DNA from: Udeniomyces pyricola
Taxonomy: Eukaryota; Basidiomycota; Tremellomycetes; Cystofilobasidiales; Mrakiaceae
DNA: 64,000 nucleotides
Assembly: GCA_039545295.1 (NCBI GenBank)
Contig: BCIK01000010.1
Span: forward strand, 124,001 to 188,000
Direction: 5' to 3'
The position numbers and the translations under genes are program-made. Positions within the stretch are counted from its first letter, which is position 1; each line of letters opens with the position of its first letter. The notes beneath the pieces were generated by a model. That model saw only the letters and a program-made list of their open reading frames with translations. It was not told the DNA's origin and made no database searches. Shown here piece by piece: positions 22,201 to 33,956 of the stretch.

Positions 22201-24290
22201 TCGGGCAGCAGCTCTGACCACACCTCGCGGGTAGAAAGGATCTGAACCAGACTCGGCGAGGTAGGCTTGACCGCTGGTCGTATCGAGACGAGCGGGGTCG
22301 TCGTTGGTAGGGAAAGCCGTGTTGACAGGAATCCACGCCTTTTTGACGACTGCGAAGCGCAAAGGAGGTCAGATTCCGCTGTATACACGCCTCTCGCATC
22401 AGTTCACACGTCTATAGCACCAGACTTACCCATACGCCCGACGCTCAACGTTCCGGTCTTATCTGAGCACAGCGATGTCGTTCCTGCGAGCGTTTCTATG
22501 GCGTCCATCCTTCGAACTAGGGCATTGCGGCGAGCGAGCTCGCGAGAGGCGGTGGCAAGGGTGAGGGAAACTACGGCAATCAACGAGGCAGGCAGGATAG
22601 ACACAGCCTGCAGAGAGATGCTTCAGTACCAAGAGTATGTGGAGCACTGCGGAAGGTGTAAAGATGACTGACCGTAGCTACAGCATAAGTGGACAGAGAC
22701 ATCGGGACATCGCCGAATCCTGTCGAGGCGACAACAATGAAGGCCAACAAAAGGGCAGCAATGAGGAGGATATAAGCTAGGGAGTTGAGCCTGTAGATAG
22801 ATAGATAGTGTCAGTAAGATATACTCACTCAGTCCGGTCTAGCATGAAAACTCGCACGACTTACTTGACTTGAAGCGGCGACGTCTCAGCGAGACCCAAG
22901 ATGACCTTGACTTTGTGAAGTCTAGCCCTCCATCCAGTTGTTTTGACGGTCTCTTTCCTCTCCATGGCTTCGGCGATCTTTCCAAGCTCGGTGTGCATGC
23001 CAGTAGCGACGACAAGGCATCGACCGCGGCCCTTGGTCACTTGCGATCCAGCGAAGACCTGCGAGATCCGGGTATTTTGTGTCAGCAAGTTGGAGGTACA
23101 GCGATGCAGTTAGTGCGTGAGGAGGAACAAGACGTCAGCGCGATGCAACGTACCATATTTTTCTTGTCTCCTACAGGACAATCCTCGTCAGTGAGATCAT
23201 CGGTTTTCTTGCTAACGGGCAAAGATTCACCGGTAAGAAGAGCTTCGTCGGTCTCCAGACTGGAACAATAGCCAGGAATGACACGAGCGTCGGCCGGAAC
23301 AATGTCTCCGTTCACCAAGACGATGATGTCTCCAGGGACAACTCTATATATGGTCAAAGGCGAGGTCAAACGTCAATGGCACGAATCATTCTGTGCGCAG
23401 ATGAAGCCAGTTAACGTACTCTGTGGTGTCGACAGTCTTGGTCTGACCACTTCGAATCACGTTGGCAGATGGTGATCCAACCGAGGCGAGAGCAGCCACA
23501 GTTTTTTCAGCTGACCATTCCTGCACCAGATCAATAATGGTCAGATTGAAAACAATGTAAGAAAAGTCAGAATGGCCGTGGCGGATTCGAAACAAGGAAG
23601 CTGGGCGATTCTCGGTTTCATGATGACAGCTGTCGTTCCACTGACCTGAGTGAATCCAACGACAACGTTGAGAAGGACGAGGGCAGCAATGACACCGGCT
23701 TCGATCCAATCTTGCGTTCCGAACTGAGTGAAAGGGAGAGGGTATGGAATGAGGTCAACGTGTACGTCTGGGGAGAGGAAATTGAATTCTGGCGGGAGCG
23801 TCCAGTCTCACCGAGACAAGCACTGCGCATTCCAAAAGTGGAAGAACAGCAATATCGGTCAGTTTCCGCCAAAGTCACCTCGTCATTGTCACTTGGCATC
23901 GAACGCCTTATCACATACTGGATGCGATCAGAACAATCGTCATCGCATTGGCGATCTGACGTCCAAGTATTTTCCATGGCTATTGTGGTACAATGTAAGA
24001 CGGTAATCGATCTCATGGGTCAGACGCAAGCACCAATAATCAGGCATCTGGGTAGCCAAAGAGAACAGCTGAGGAGTTATGAAGGGTCAGAAGCAATTAC
24101 TGACCGACGGTTTCGCAGGTGGTCGGACCTGATTTGGACCATAGGTGTTCTGAAACTCCTCAACCTTCTTCTCATCAAAGCCCTTGAGTGGGTCCGATCC
24201 TAATGCTTTGAGGAGCGCGTCAACGGATGTGGTGTGAGCGGGTCCGGGTAGTGGAGGGAGCGGGGCACTGAATGGGTCTTTTTGCGGCAT
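19272..24290 (-). CDS. P-type ATPase, type IID (ENA/Cta3-like Na+/K+ or Ca2+ exporter)
   Basis: This plasma- or endo-membrane pump couples ATP hydrolysis to export of Na+, K+ or Ca2+. From the start at 24290 ([10 protein letters not shown]) come the cation-ATPase N domain ([14 protein letters not shown]), M1 ([22 protein letters not shown]), M2 ([20 protein letters not shown]), the actuator motif EALLTGES (about 23240) and the phosphorylation motif CSDKTGTL (about 22440-22466). Next are the nucleotide-binding [14 protein letters not shown], the [12 protein letters not shown] motif, the hinge [21 protein letters not shown] (about 20660-20725) and the C-terminal helices ending [15 protein letters not shown] at 19272-19274. 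The [20 protein letters not shown] stretch and the SLK-type hinge point to type IID, not SERCA or PMCA. The N domain holds an acidic insert ([17 protein letters not shown]) and a basic His/Arg-rich insert (about 21770-21870). There are many introns; one contains two undetermined bases (19951, 19954). Ion specificity cannot be read from sequence. Confidence 0.9.
19930..19964. repeat. Poly-A tract with two undetermined bases
   Basis: A run of A broken by N at 19951 and 19954. It lies in an intron of the P-type ATPase on the minus strand (pyrimidine tract between the exons encoding LTLAN and FAIPVYALK). The Ns mark unresolved homopolymer length, so intron length here is uncertain, but the coding frame is unaffected. 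Confidence 0.9.
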
Positions 24291-26974
24291 GTCAGGAGAG
24301 TGTGTCTGGCGATAAAGTGTAGCGGGGTATGGTGAGTTATAGGTGATGGTAAGGATGTGGGATATAAATTGATGAAGGTTCTCAATGACGACCAATGAGT
24401 TGAAGAGAAGATAAAATCCAAGAAATTTCTTGGCCTCGCTCTGCGGACGTACGACTCTTGGCGCGTCCCTGAGATGGCTTGGATCTCATGATGCTCGAGT
24501 GCGCACGCTTTTCGCTTCCTGAATGATCTGCTTAACGTCAACTCTGCCGAAGAGTAGTCGGCCAAGCAGATCTGCTCTGCAGATAGCTCAAATTAGCGTC
24601 GACAGATATGCCATGAACATTCATCGACTTGATCGCGGATCGAGCGACAAGGAGATTAACGACGTCCGGAGGAGACCGTGCGTGATAGTAATCTCATAGA
24701 AGGTAGTCCTCGCCGGCTCGGCCGCGGATTGGGCGCGCGCGTATATGTGGCATTTCTCGGCGTGCATCGGTTCATCGATTATCAGCGCATCGGCACATCA
24801 GCTCTGGCATAAAGATAACAGATCGTGAGTGATCATGTTTGTACATAACATAAAATACAGAGGTAGTCGAACAGCAGATGGCTTAAAACGACCACAATCG
24901 TCAATATTCATATGTATGAAGAAAAGACAAAACAAAACACAAAGAGAGCTAAAGCAACCGAACAAACATACATAAAGAAAGATAAACCAAAAAAAATTAA
25001 CAATCATCCGGTCCGAGTCAATGCCAGAAGAGGTATCGATCTTTGATGACTGTGGATGGACGGTCATGACGTATATGGTCAGGCACAATTATTCTGGTTA
25101 GGGCGAGGGCTCAGACAGTGGACTCAGTCTGATAGTGGATATCGACCAGCCGGCTTCTCGTCGCACAGGGATCGGAAGATTGTCATGTCCGCTGTCCAGC
25201 TGATCGTACATTGAGTGCACTTTGACGGTGCGACAGAACCGCAGAACGTCGAGTTGGAAAGGCTGTCTATAGCGGAGAGATGGGCGGCCATCTGTGCTGT
25301 GACTTTCTCGGCCTGCTCTTTCTGCGGCGCCGCCTTGAGAGGAGACATCATCGACAGAGGGAAACCTTCCTCCTCACAATCGGGATGAAGTCCTGTCCAG
25401 TTGTGCGAGGGCTTGTGCTTTGCCGACCTGGATCCGGAAAGGCGTTGCATGGTCGCTAACCCAGACTGGAAGCATCGCAACTGAAAACAATGTCGTCCAA
25501 GGAGGCGCGCAAGTCTAGTCGTTGTAATTTAGAACGAATGTGAGTTGTAACGAGAGATGTCAGGTAAACTCGGATGTGTGGAGGTATACTTTCGTTTACT
25601 GGGTTATGGGCGTTGTACGTTAGAGTGGAAGAAACAGGCTGACGAAAGTGCGTCGAGACGGTTAAGTCCTGAACATGTCGCTGGTCGGTTCTCCTATGAG
25701 TTCATTATCCGTCGACAATCATCCACCAACGTCAATGTACGACCTTGAGACAGCATTGGCACTAGTACTCTCGGCTTGACTCCAGCCAGCCATTTGTGAC
25801 AAAGATCATGCAATAAAAGAACAGGAGAGTGTAGAGCTAGAAAGAAAGGACGGTACCAGTGTGACCTAGACTAACCAAGCAAAAGTGTAACACATGTTAG
25901 TCAACCAGTTCTGCATTCCAGAAGCGGGTATGATTCGGGACAAGTTGGCGATAGTAGTGTAGGGGTATCAGAAAAAAGATGGGTTGTAATCATCGCGAAA
26001 AACGAGTGTTTTTATGGCTAAGGAACAACCTCTAGTTACAAAGTAAGTGGTTCATCATGAAAAGGCAGGATTGGGGTAGGAAGAGTGGGGCGGGAATTTG
26101 AAGGTGCACTCACGTCAAAGGTATTCAAGGCACGTAAAAGAAAATTCAGACTTGGCGTTGGCCGTGAAGGAAGGTAAAGAAAAGGTTCTGAGACGCAAAC
26201 GAAGAAAGACAGTCAGCAAGCTGGACGAGTTTATACAGGTTGCCCTACATCACAAATCCATCGTCGTGCGTGTCCATCCATCGATCGGACGACAAGCCCC
26301 AACTCAAAAGTCTCGACCCAAAGCAGGAATCCCTCAGCATAACTATGACATATAAATGTTAAGAAGCCATCGTGCGAAACACACCAACCCCCTCCCGGGT
26401 CCAGCAGGCTCAAAACGAGTCGCTGGGAGAAAAGGTCGATGCTCAAGCAGTGTAAATGCCTGCCGCACTATGTGATTGTGTGAGGTTATCGTCATTGGGA
26501 ATCCGCGAGGGTCGAGAACGCGTATAGATTTGGGGATAGTATCGCAGGAGGCTGTCACGGAAGCTGGAGGTGATGTCGGCAAGTTAAAAGGAAGCGGAAG
26601 ATACGCAAAGACACTCACAGTATTACAAATACGGGCGACGATGAGACAGTAGCTACAGAGGAGGACAGAGCATGCGAGGCGTGTTGAGGGGATGCGACAT
26701 CAGGAACTGTCGAGGGTTGGCGACAGCTTGTTGAAGGCAGAGGACGGTCAGAACGAGGGGAAAAAAAGAGTCATGGGCGAACGTGCCAGCGCTCGCTCTG
26801 GGCGCAAACGCCAGGTCACGTGCCTTGACAACAGCCCAGGACGTTCACCGCCATAGCTCCATAGTTACACGCCTCACCTGGTCAATATCCACTGCAGCAT
26901 CTTGGATACTTTATCATCGGCCCATACCTCATCCAACCTCTCATCACTTCCCTCAACGCTCTCATCTCATCAAC
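24291..26974. other. Divergent intergenic region, ENA-type ATPase / DDI1, with no supported gene
   Basis: About 2.7 kb. The first 300 bp are the likely upstream region of the ATPase and the last 200 bp, CT-rich with TCATC motifs, that of DDI1. In between is moderately AT-rich sequence. A minus-strand open frame whose first ATG is at 25450 (about 108 codons, stop near 25124) has a cysteine-rich tail and a splice-acceptor-like site upstream, but I recognise no family and would not call it a gene. Other frames here start at non-ATG codons or are short. Confidence 0.45.
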
Positions 26975-28991
26975 ATGAAGCTTACCTTTTTCACCAACAC
27001 GGGCGAGAGTTACTTTCTCGAAGTCCCCAACGACATGTCGCTCGCCGACACCAAGATGCTCCTTGCCGATGACGTGAGTCCCAGCCGCGCTTCCTTAGCT
27101 TCATCTGCTTTCTACACGCCCTTCTGCCACTCACTACCGATTCATAGTGTTCCATCCCATCATCAGAGCAAAGCTGGACGTGTCAGGGGAAGGACGTGCC
27201 CCAGGAAGATGCCAAGACGCTCGATTCGTTCGGCTGGGGAGAAGAGGTCCTCATCTCGTTGAACCGCAGGGCGGCCGCTCCTACTGGATCGTCGTGAGTC
27301 AAGGACCATTATAGCTCGTGCTCGCTTCTTGGCTTAAAGGGCTGGCATGCTAAGCATATAGATATTCCTCTCTTGACTAGCTCGTTTGCCACTCGGTCAA
27401 ATCCCCAACCGGGTCCCTCGAGCATGCCGAGTTACACGCCCGCGCAGCAGCGACAACTTCAAGAAGTGCGTAACATTCTTACCTTGATGTCCAAAGGGGT
27501 GGACACTGTTTTCAAGAACAACAATTGATAAAAGTACTTCGATCCCACCGTTGCTTCTCATGGCACAGATGATGATGGCCAAGGCCAAGGAGCAGGAGCT
27601 ATACGATCGACTCGAGGAGAACCCTTTCGACGTGGAGGTCAGTGGCCTACCACCTTATGTTTGGTCCGATCTTGCCCCTCGATATACCTCCTTATACCCC
27701 AAATGAGCCTTTCTATTCCCTCCAATCACTCCTACTCCTTCCTTCATATGATCCCCGTAGGCTCAACGTCAGATTGAGGAAATCTTTCGTCAACGCGCGG
27801 TTGAAGAGCAATGGGCCCACGCCATGGAACACAACCCGGAGTCCTTTGCAAGCGTGACGATGCTCTACATCGATCTCGAGGTCAACGGGCATAAGGTTAA
27901 GGCGTTTGTTGATAGTGGCGCCCAAAGTACTATCAGTAAGTGGGGCATTTTCTAATTCGATGTCTTGCGTTGGGTCGTATGTAGGTTCGGAAGGTTGGGT
28001 ATGATCTCTCCGAAGCTCAGTTTCAGGCTGATATTTCCTCTACTTTTACCTTGAATTGCGCGCTCTAGTTTCCCCCGAGCTTGCCGAGAAATGTGGCATC
28101 ATGCGTCTTGTAAAGTCACAATCCATCCGTGCTTCAACTTGGACCGCTACGAATCGAACCGTCCGCTCATCAAGGGGTTTCTGTTTTCAATCCATATGCA
28201 TTTCAACCATCACAGTGTGACAACCGGTACTCGGGCATTGCTCAAGGTGTTGGAACGGCTAAAATTCTCGGTATGTATCTCTTCAGTTCTTGCATCGTCA
28301 ATCTCGCCACCAGATTGAACGTCAAGATAAGCATAAGGGAGATAGTAGGACGCTCACCATACTGTTTTTGTTTGTTGTAGGCCGAATCCACTCCGCCCAG
28401 ATCAAACTCAAGGATCTCTTCCTTCCCGTCTCGTTCACCGTCTTGGAGGGCAAAGATGTGGATCTCCTCTTTGGACTCGACATGTTGAAGCGTTATCAAG
28501 CCTCGATCGACCTTTCTTCCGGAGGTGGCTGTCTTCGTGTCCAAGGGAGAGAGTGAGTTTGATTACTCCTTCCTTTCATGTCTCCTCTTCCTTCGTGTGA
28601 CTGAGGTAACTGCTGGTTGTACCTACAAAAATCCTGATGCTTTCTCCTCACGTCATTATCAATCCTGTTCTTTGAAAACAGGATTCCGTTTTTGTCCGAA
28701 CATGAACTCCCCCCGAAAGCCCGACGTCAGCCTGGGTCAGACGAAGTTGAGACTTCCCCTTCATCGTCTACTGCTACTGCTACTGCTGTAGGACCTTCGG
28801 ATCCGCTGGCATCCAAGACGACGACGACGAAGACCGATGACAAGCGTCCATCGGGATTCCCAGGTGCTGGAGCGACGCTTGGGTGAGTTCCAGCTAGGGA
28901 AATCATTGCTTATATCAAAGCTGGCAACTGGATCAACCCATCAAGGCCAACCGTTCGAATATATCAAAAATCCATACTGATTGCCCCTAAA

Positions 28992-29034
<43 letters not shown>

Positions 29035-29276
29035 TCTGAACGGTCCGTTACTTTTGATCTTCGAGTTCTAGTGCATCACCCCTCTCTTCGTCATCTGCTT
29101 CCAATTCTACCTCCACTTCTTCGCGCGTCCCTTTAGCATCTTCTTCGCATCCTCCTGAATCGGAATCCAAGATCACTCAGCTCATGTCCCTCGGTGGGAT
29201 CGCTCGGACCGAAGCCATCGCGACACTCGAGATGTGCGGCTGGAATTTGGATCTCGCCGTCGGGACGTTGTTCTGA
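26975..29276 (+). CDS. DDI1: Ddi1-type ubiquitin-dependent aspartic protease / proteasome shuttle
   Basis: Ddi1 is a UbL-UBA shuttle with a retroviral-type aspartic protease fold that cleaves or delivers polyubiquitinated proteins. Ten exons are supported: 26975-27073, 27148-27293, 27381-27465, 27569-27637, 27761-27935, 28069-28109, 28216-28270, 28381-28552, 28682-28882 and 29072-29276. In order: ubiquitin-like domain ([17 protein letters not shown]), helical linker ([19 protein letters not shown]), catalytic DSGAQSTI (about 27912-27937), [18 protein letters not shown] and the flap-side [15 protein letters not shown], a Ser/Thr-rich linker, and a C-terminal UBA domain ([33 protein letters not shown]). 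All three domains and the catalytic Asp are present, so it should be active. The intron at 28883-29071 contains a 38-T run. The neighbouring genes are unrelated. Confidence 0.95.
28996..29033 (+). repeat. T38 homopolymer inside the last DDI1 intron
   Basis: Thirty-eight consecutive T form the bulk of the pyrimidine stretch of the intron, about 40 nt before the TTCTAG acceptor. It is likely length-variable. Confidence 0.9.
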
Positions 29277-29979
29277 TTGGACAGTAGACGTGTATAGGGT
29301 TTGGTTGAGAAGGAGGAGGAGCGAGAGGGAGAGGGGAGGAGGGAATGTGGTATGAAGCAGGACATACGGATCGGATGAATATATATATATAGGAAGATGA
29401 TCGGTCCTTCTCTCTATATGCAAAGTTCTGGCCTACAGACGATCGGTTTGGTACTACTGCAGTTGAACAAAAGCTAGAGCCTCCTTGACATCGTATCGCA
29501 CGCAACCACTATATAGTTCACAACCAAAAATCCATATATGTACATGTTATGAATATGTGATTTGAACGGATCAATCATTCGCATGGCAAGGGTCGGTCCG
29601 GCTCTGACTGCAGAAACCTGAGTAGAGGCCATCATGGATGTGGTAACCCGACCTCGTTCATCAATCGCCAGGTACGATACATGAACGTTTATTTGCGAGG
29701 GAATGGCATCATGTATGGATGACATGTCGAAGCAAAGCAGATCGGAGCGGGAATAAAGTATAGATTAAAGCATGCAAGTACCAAAGCGAGAGGCGTATTA
29801 AAAAGTGGTTATCAAGGAGAAAAATGAAGAGGGGAAGACAATTGAGGTATATATAAGAAGACAATAGTCAAGCAGATGACGGACGCCTTATGAACGACAA
29901 CGGAGACGAAGGTCGACCCGGCTCCGGGACATCGAGGACTCATGGAAGGGGAAATGCCGGATGAGTCGTGTGGAATGCT
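29277..29979. other. Convergent intergenic region, DDI1 / coiled-coil gene
   Basis: About 700 bp between convergent stop codons. Apart from an ATATATATAT stretch near 29380-29392 I see nothing but ordinary non-coding sequence. Confidence 0.5.
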
Positions 29980-31367
29980 TTAGATGACACTTCCATCCGG
30001 CCTATATTCTCTCTTGACATCCATTCCAACGTCTCCCTGTGATGGCTCCTGTTGATGTTGTTGGTATCGCTTCTCATCGTTGATGATATCTTGCTGTGCA
30101 CGCTCTTTCTCCTCGGCCGTGGTGGCGGCGACACCGGTCGTCGTCGGGACGGCGGCAGCGGCAGTCGTACTCGTGTGGGTGGAAGCGTTGTAGGTGCCTT
30201 TACGGACGGGCTCGAGGAAGGCATTGGTTTTGTCCTGTTTGACCGACAGGAAAACAAAAGAAAAAAAAGTCAGTCGTTCATCGTCGAATAGGGGGGAAGA
30301 AGGAAAGAGAGTTAGACGAGGGAAATAAAGGATGGGAATAGAAGGACTTACGGCGGAAGCCTTTTGGTGCGATCTCGTCTGTTCGACAACGGATCGACGT
30401 TCTTGGAGTTCCAAGGAAAGTCGCTGATGGTCTGAATGGCAAGTACGATGGGAGGGCAGCGAAGAGGACAGGCGCAAGTGAGGAATCAGTTACAACTTCT
30501 CAGTTCTACCTCCTGGAGCGGTCCAACCCTCCAGCTCACTCAACCCGAACCTCACCAAGCCCGTCCCCCTTTTGCTTTAGATCAATCCATCACCAGGCTA
30601 CATATGTTTTCCTCAAACCAGACTCGCAGCAGGCGAGAACTTACGGTTCTTGGTCAATTCGATGACCCTCTCCGCAGTCCTCTGATCGTTGAGGGCGTTC
30701 TCGTGCTTGTGCTGTGCGTGAGCAAGCTATGTCACGTCCGATCGGGACGCCCGAGGCGGAACCCAGTGAAAGGCACAAAAGAATGAAAAGAAACGGTAAG
30801 TGTAGAAAAAGGTTAGCAAGTGTAGCTGAGATCGTGGACGCCGAGAAGACTTGGGGGTCCGTCCAGGAAAGAAGTTGCATAATGGTCGAGGGAAGGGACA
30901 CCTTAGCAGGAACATGAAAATGTCAAGGGGAAATAATGATCAAACGCCTGAAATGCGTACCTTGTGGGCAGTCTTGTTCTCGACTTTGTCGACTTTGATC
31001 TGGTGCTCCATAGCTTTGACCTCGTCCTGTGTGAGGGACAAGCGGGAAGAAGAAGAAAAAAAGAAGAAGAAGAAAAAAAAAACCATGCCACGACGATCAG
31101 GTAAAGAGAAACAAGGGAACAACTTCACGTGCTAGTGCACCTTCTTCCCCCCTTCCATATGCGCTCACTCTCCCGAGCCCTTGTCCAACCTTTCTATTCT
31201 TCCACTCCCACCAGTCTTGGTAGACACATGGTACGAACCTTGGCAGCTTTCATCTCTGCTTTGATGGCGGCCTCGAGTGCGTTGTGGGCAGCATGCAGCG
31301 CCTTTTCCGACGCTTTGCTCTCGTGCGTGAGCTGTTTCTCGAGGGTCTTGAGGGCGTCCTTGGCCAT
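29980..31367 (-). CDS. Small coiled-coil protein of unknown function
   Basis: I do not recognise the family. Five exons read cleanly on the minus strand: 31239-31367, 30961-31026, 30645-30726, 30352-30431 and 29980-30234, with GT...AG joins. The product of about 200 residues starts MAKDALKTLEKQLTHESKAS. It is almost wholly charged and helix-forming (AAHNALEAAIKAEMKAAK, EVKAMEHQIKVDKVENKTAHK, RLSLELQERRSVVEQTR) up to about residue 120. It then has a Thr/Ala-rich segment (NASTHTSTTAAAAVP), a Gln-rich acidic stretch and a final YRPDGSVI. There is no signal peptide or membrane segment. The long amphipathic helix suggests a soluble structural or adaptor protein. The regular exon structure and consistent codon use support a real gene; the function is unknown. 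Confidence 0.7.
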
Positions 31368-33956
31368 GGTTCGTTCGCGATTAGTAGGTAGTGAAGGGTT
31401 GAGTTGTGTTGGGTTGGAAGTGGATGTGGTGGCTGTGGGATATATGGGAATGGAGGCTAGAGGAGTGGTCGATGGGGCGTAAAATCCAGTGTTGAGTGAG
31501 AGGGCCGTATCTATGACAGTATCACGGGGTTGAGATCGTCGAGGGAGGCTAGGCAGTCTAGACCAAAGACGCGACTGTTTACGTCATTTGTTGTTCGATC
31601 GGCTTTTGTCTGCAATTGGCTACCATCAACTGCTGCAACCGATCGCTTCGTGCAGTCAGTCCCACAAGCTGTATCAGACCGGCGCGTCCAGCTTCTGGCT
31701 GCATACATTTCTCGACTGATGTCGTACATGCACATGTGCCTAAGGCATGAATAGTGGATTCTGACGACGGCATCCGTCCATTTCACGATAGTGTCAAAGC
31801 TCAAAGCTGGTCACCGTATAGCTCTTGACCTGCAGGCAACCTGGACGTCGACACCAAAGTAGGCCACTCCCGGCGCGATCATATTGTATCGACGCATCGA
31901 GCGTTGTACATCGTGCATCGACGGTCAAATTCCAGTCGAACCAGTCGAACGTCGAACAACGCGACCTGTATGTATACGCGTCGTACAGCTCCGGTCCGAC
32001 GTACATGGAGTATAGCATATAGTACGTGAGGATGCCGTGCGCGTGACGACGTGTCTGCGGGTCGGCTGGCAGTGGGTGCAAGAGCGATCAGGCTTCGTCG
32101 GACCCTGCAGCCCGCGTACTGCAGATGTACTGATATTGGAGCCGCTTGCGTGCAACGAACGGGCACATGTGATTGTATGGCATGCAGCTGGACGTGGATC
32201 GCGGATCTTGATAATGATGGCCTGCCACGCCTTCGACGACATTGCAGTGTGAAATGGCAAGCGTGACGGGGGTATACATCATATGAGTAGAAGCAAAGTG
32301 TCTGATCTAACCAGGTTATGTACATGATAGGATCAAGACGCTCAGATATACAAGTGCGAACCAAGCCAGACCAAGGCGTGCATGCGCGCCGCGCCTTGGC
32401 CACCTGCACCACGATGATATTCTGACAAGATGTGTCGGAGCCATGTACCGAGCTCAGCTGAGCTTGGCATTTGGCTGGATGGTTGAATGAATCGAATTTC
32501 AAAGCCAGATCGAGGCAAGCGACTGAAACTGATCAAGGTCAAATTCGCTCCGAGGCCGCAGCAGCGCGACTCGGGGGCCGGATGGGCGGTGGCCTGGGAT
32601 GACCGGTGATCGGATGGCCGTTCTAAAATAGGTTGGTTACAAGTGGGAAAGCACAGCAGCTGCTCATATGGTTCATGCTGGGCACGAGAGTATATATATA
32701 TATATATACATGTCCAAGTGGGAGAATGCAGAGACGACGTTAGCTAAGGGAGCCATGGTTGATGATCAAGGTGTACAACTGTATAGGAGTCAAGCTAGAT
32801 ATATAGTATATATACATGTCAATCGAGTGCAGCAACAAGCACTACAAGCCAAAGAATTCAGTCAAATAAGCTGACAGCCGCGTCGGTGATTGGCTGTTTC
32901 CCCTTTGTGCACGTTGGCAGGGCTCTGTTGGAACCCTCTTTGGCCCCTTCTTTCGATTCCTCTTTGACACTTGTTTCCTGCTGCTGTCGCTGTTTCCCCT
33001 TTCTAATCTCTGCCTCTCCTTTGCCTCGCTCCTTTTGCCACCCCCCTCCATACTCCGGCATCATTCCCGCTCCACTCCCACCTCTCGCCTTTACCGACTC
33101 CCCTCCTTCCTCCCCTAATTTACAACGACGCCCTCCAACCGACGACAACAACACTCCAGCCAACTCACAGTCCTCCGCACCCTCTTCTACCGACGCCGCC
33201 GCTGCTACCTCCGTAGCTGGTACCGTACCGTGGTCGCCAACCAACTCTCGCCAGTCCTCTCTCTCCCTTTCTACTAGACAGCGACGGACCTCGAGACCTC
33301 CCCTCCCTCACAGCTGCTCGAGTGATCTCGGCCCCGTCCTCTTCCACCACCTCCCTTCCCAATCCCATCCGTCCGCGCCGTCGTCGTCTGCGAACCACCC
33401 CAACACCGCTCTCGCCTCGACCTCTTCCTTTGCCTCGTCCTCGTCCCATCAACCCTTTCCATCAGCACCTTCGACCACTTTACAGTCCCATCCCCATTCC
33501 CTTCCGAATCACCACCACCAACGTATCTCGCCAGACGGACGAGCATCAGCATCAGCACCAACAGTAGCGGCCGGATCGCCTCAACCTCCCCCGGCTTCTT
33601 CGCTTCCTCTCAGATCAACGGCGCACAGCCTCTTTCAACAACGCTCCCCTGCTACTCCTTACACTCCATCCTCCTTCTCTTCGTCGTCCTCCTCCCCTCC
33701 ATCCTCGGCCTCGAGGCGATCCACCGTTTCGACGGCGTTTGCACAACCTCTTTTCTCTCGACCGAATCACCTTGCCGCGTCTCATTCCTTTTCGTCCCCT
33801 GCTCCCGTCGCGTCTGCTGCTTCCTCTGGTTCCTCCGCTACCTCCCACCTCTTCACCTCACTCACTCCCTCCCGGTCGACCTCTCCGCCCGTTCCGATCC
33901 CGTCGACGACCTCAACCCCCCTCACACACCCCTCACGTACCTTCTCGGCTTCAACC
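31368..33956. other. Gene-poor region with a 1.5 kb ATG-less open frame at its right end
   Basis: From 31368 to about 32800 the sequence is non-coding to my eye, with a (TA)n stretch at about 32692-32708 and short TATATA runs near 32800. From 32799 the plus-strand frame of the downstream glycosyltransferase is open to 34297, but it contains no ATG before 33957. Its translation is very rich in Ser, Pro, Ala and Thr. It may be 5' UTR, a spliced-in upstream coding segment or chance openness caused by CT-rich composition. Confidence 0.5.

Noticed and set aside
25124..25450. Minus-strand open frame of about 108 codons with a cysteine-rich tail
   Set aside because: No family recognised and no supported upstream exon; a longer version needs a TTG start. 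Kept only as a mention in the intergenic entry.
26343..26618. Minus-strand open frame upstream of DDI1
   Set aside because: It begins at a GTG that also looks like a splice donor, and I could not build a convincing upstream exon or recognise the product.
32886..33956. N-terminal extension of the GT32 enzyme from a GTG at 32886
   Set aside because: There is no ATG in frame before 33957, and the ATG there has a good context and directly precedes the membrane anchor; kept as a finding instead.
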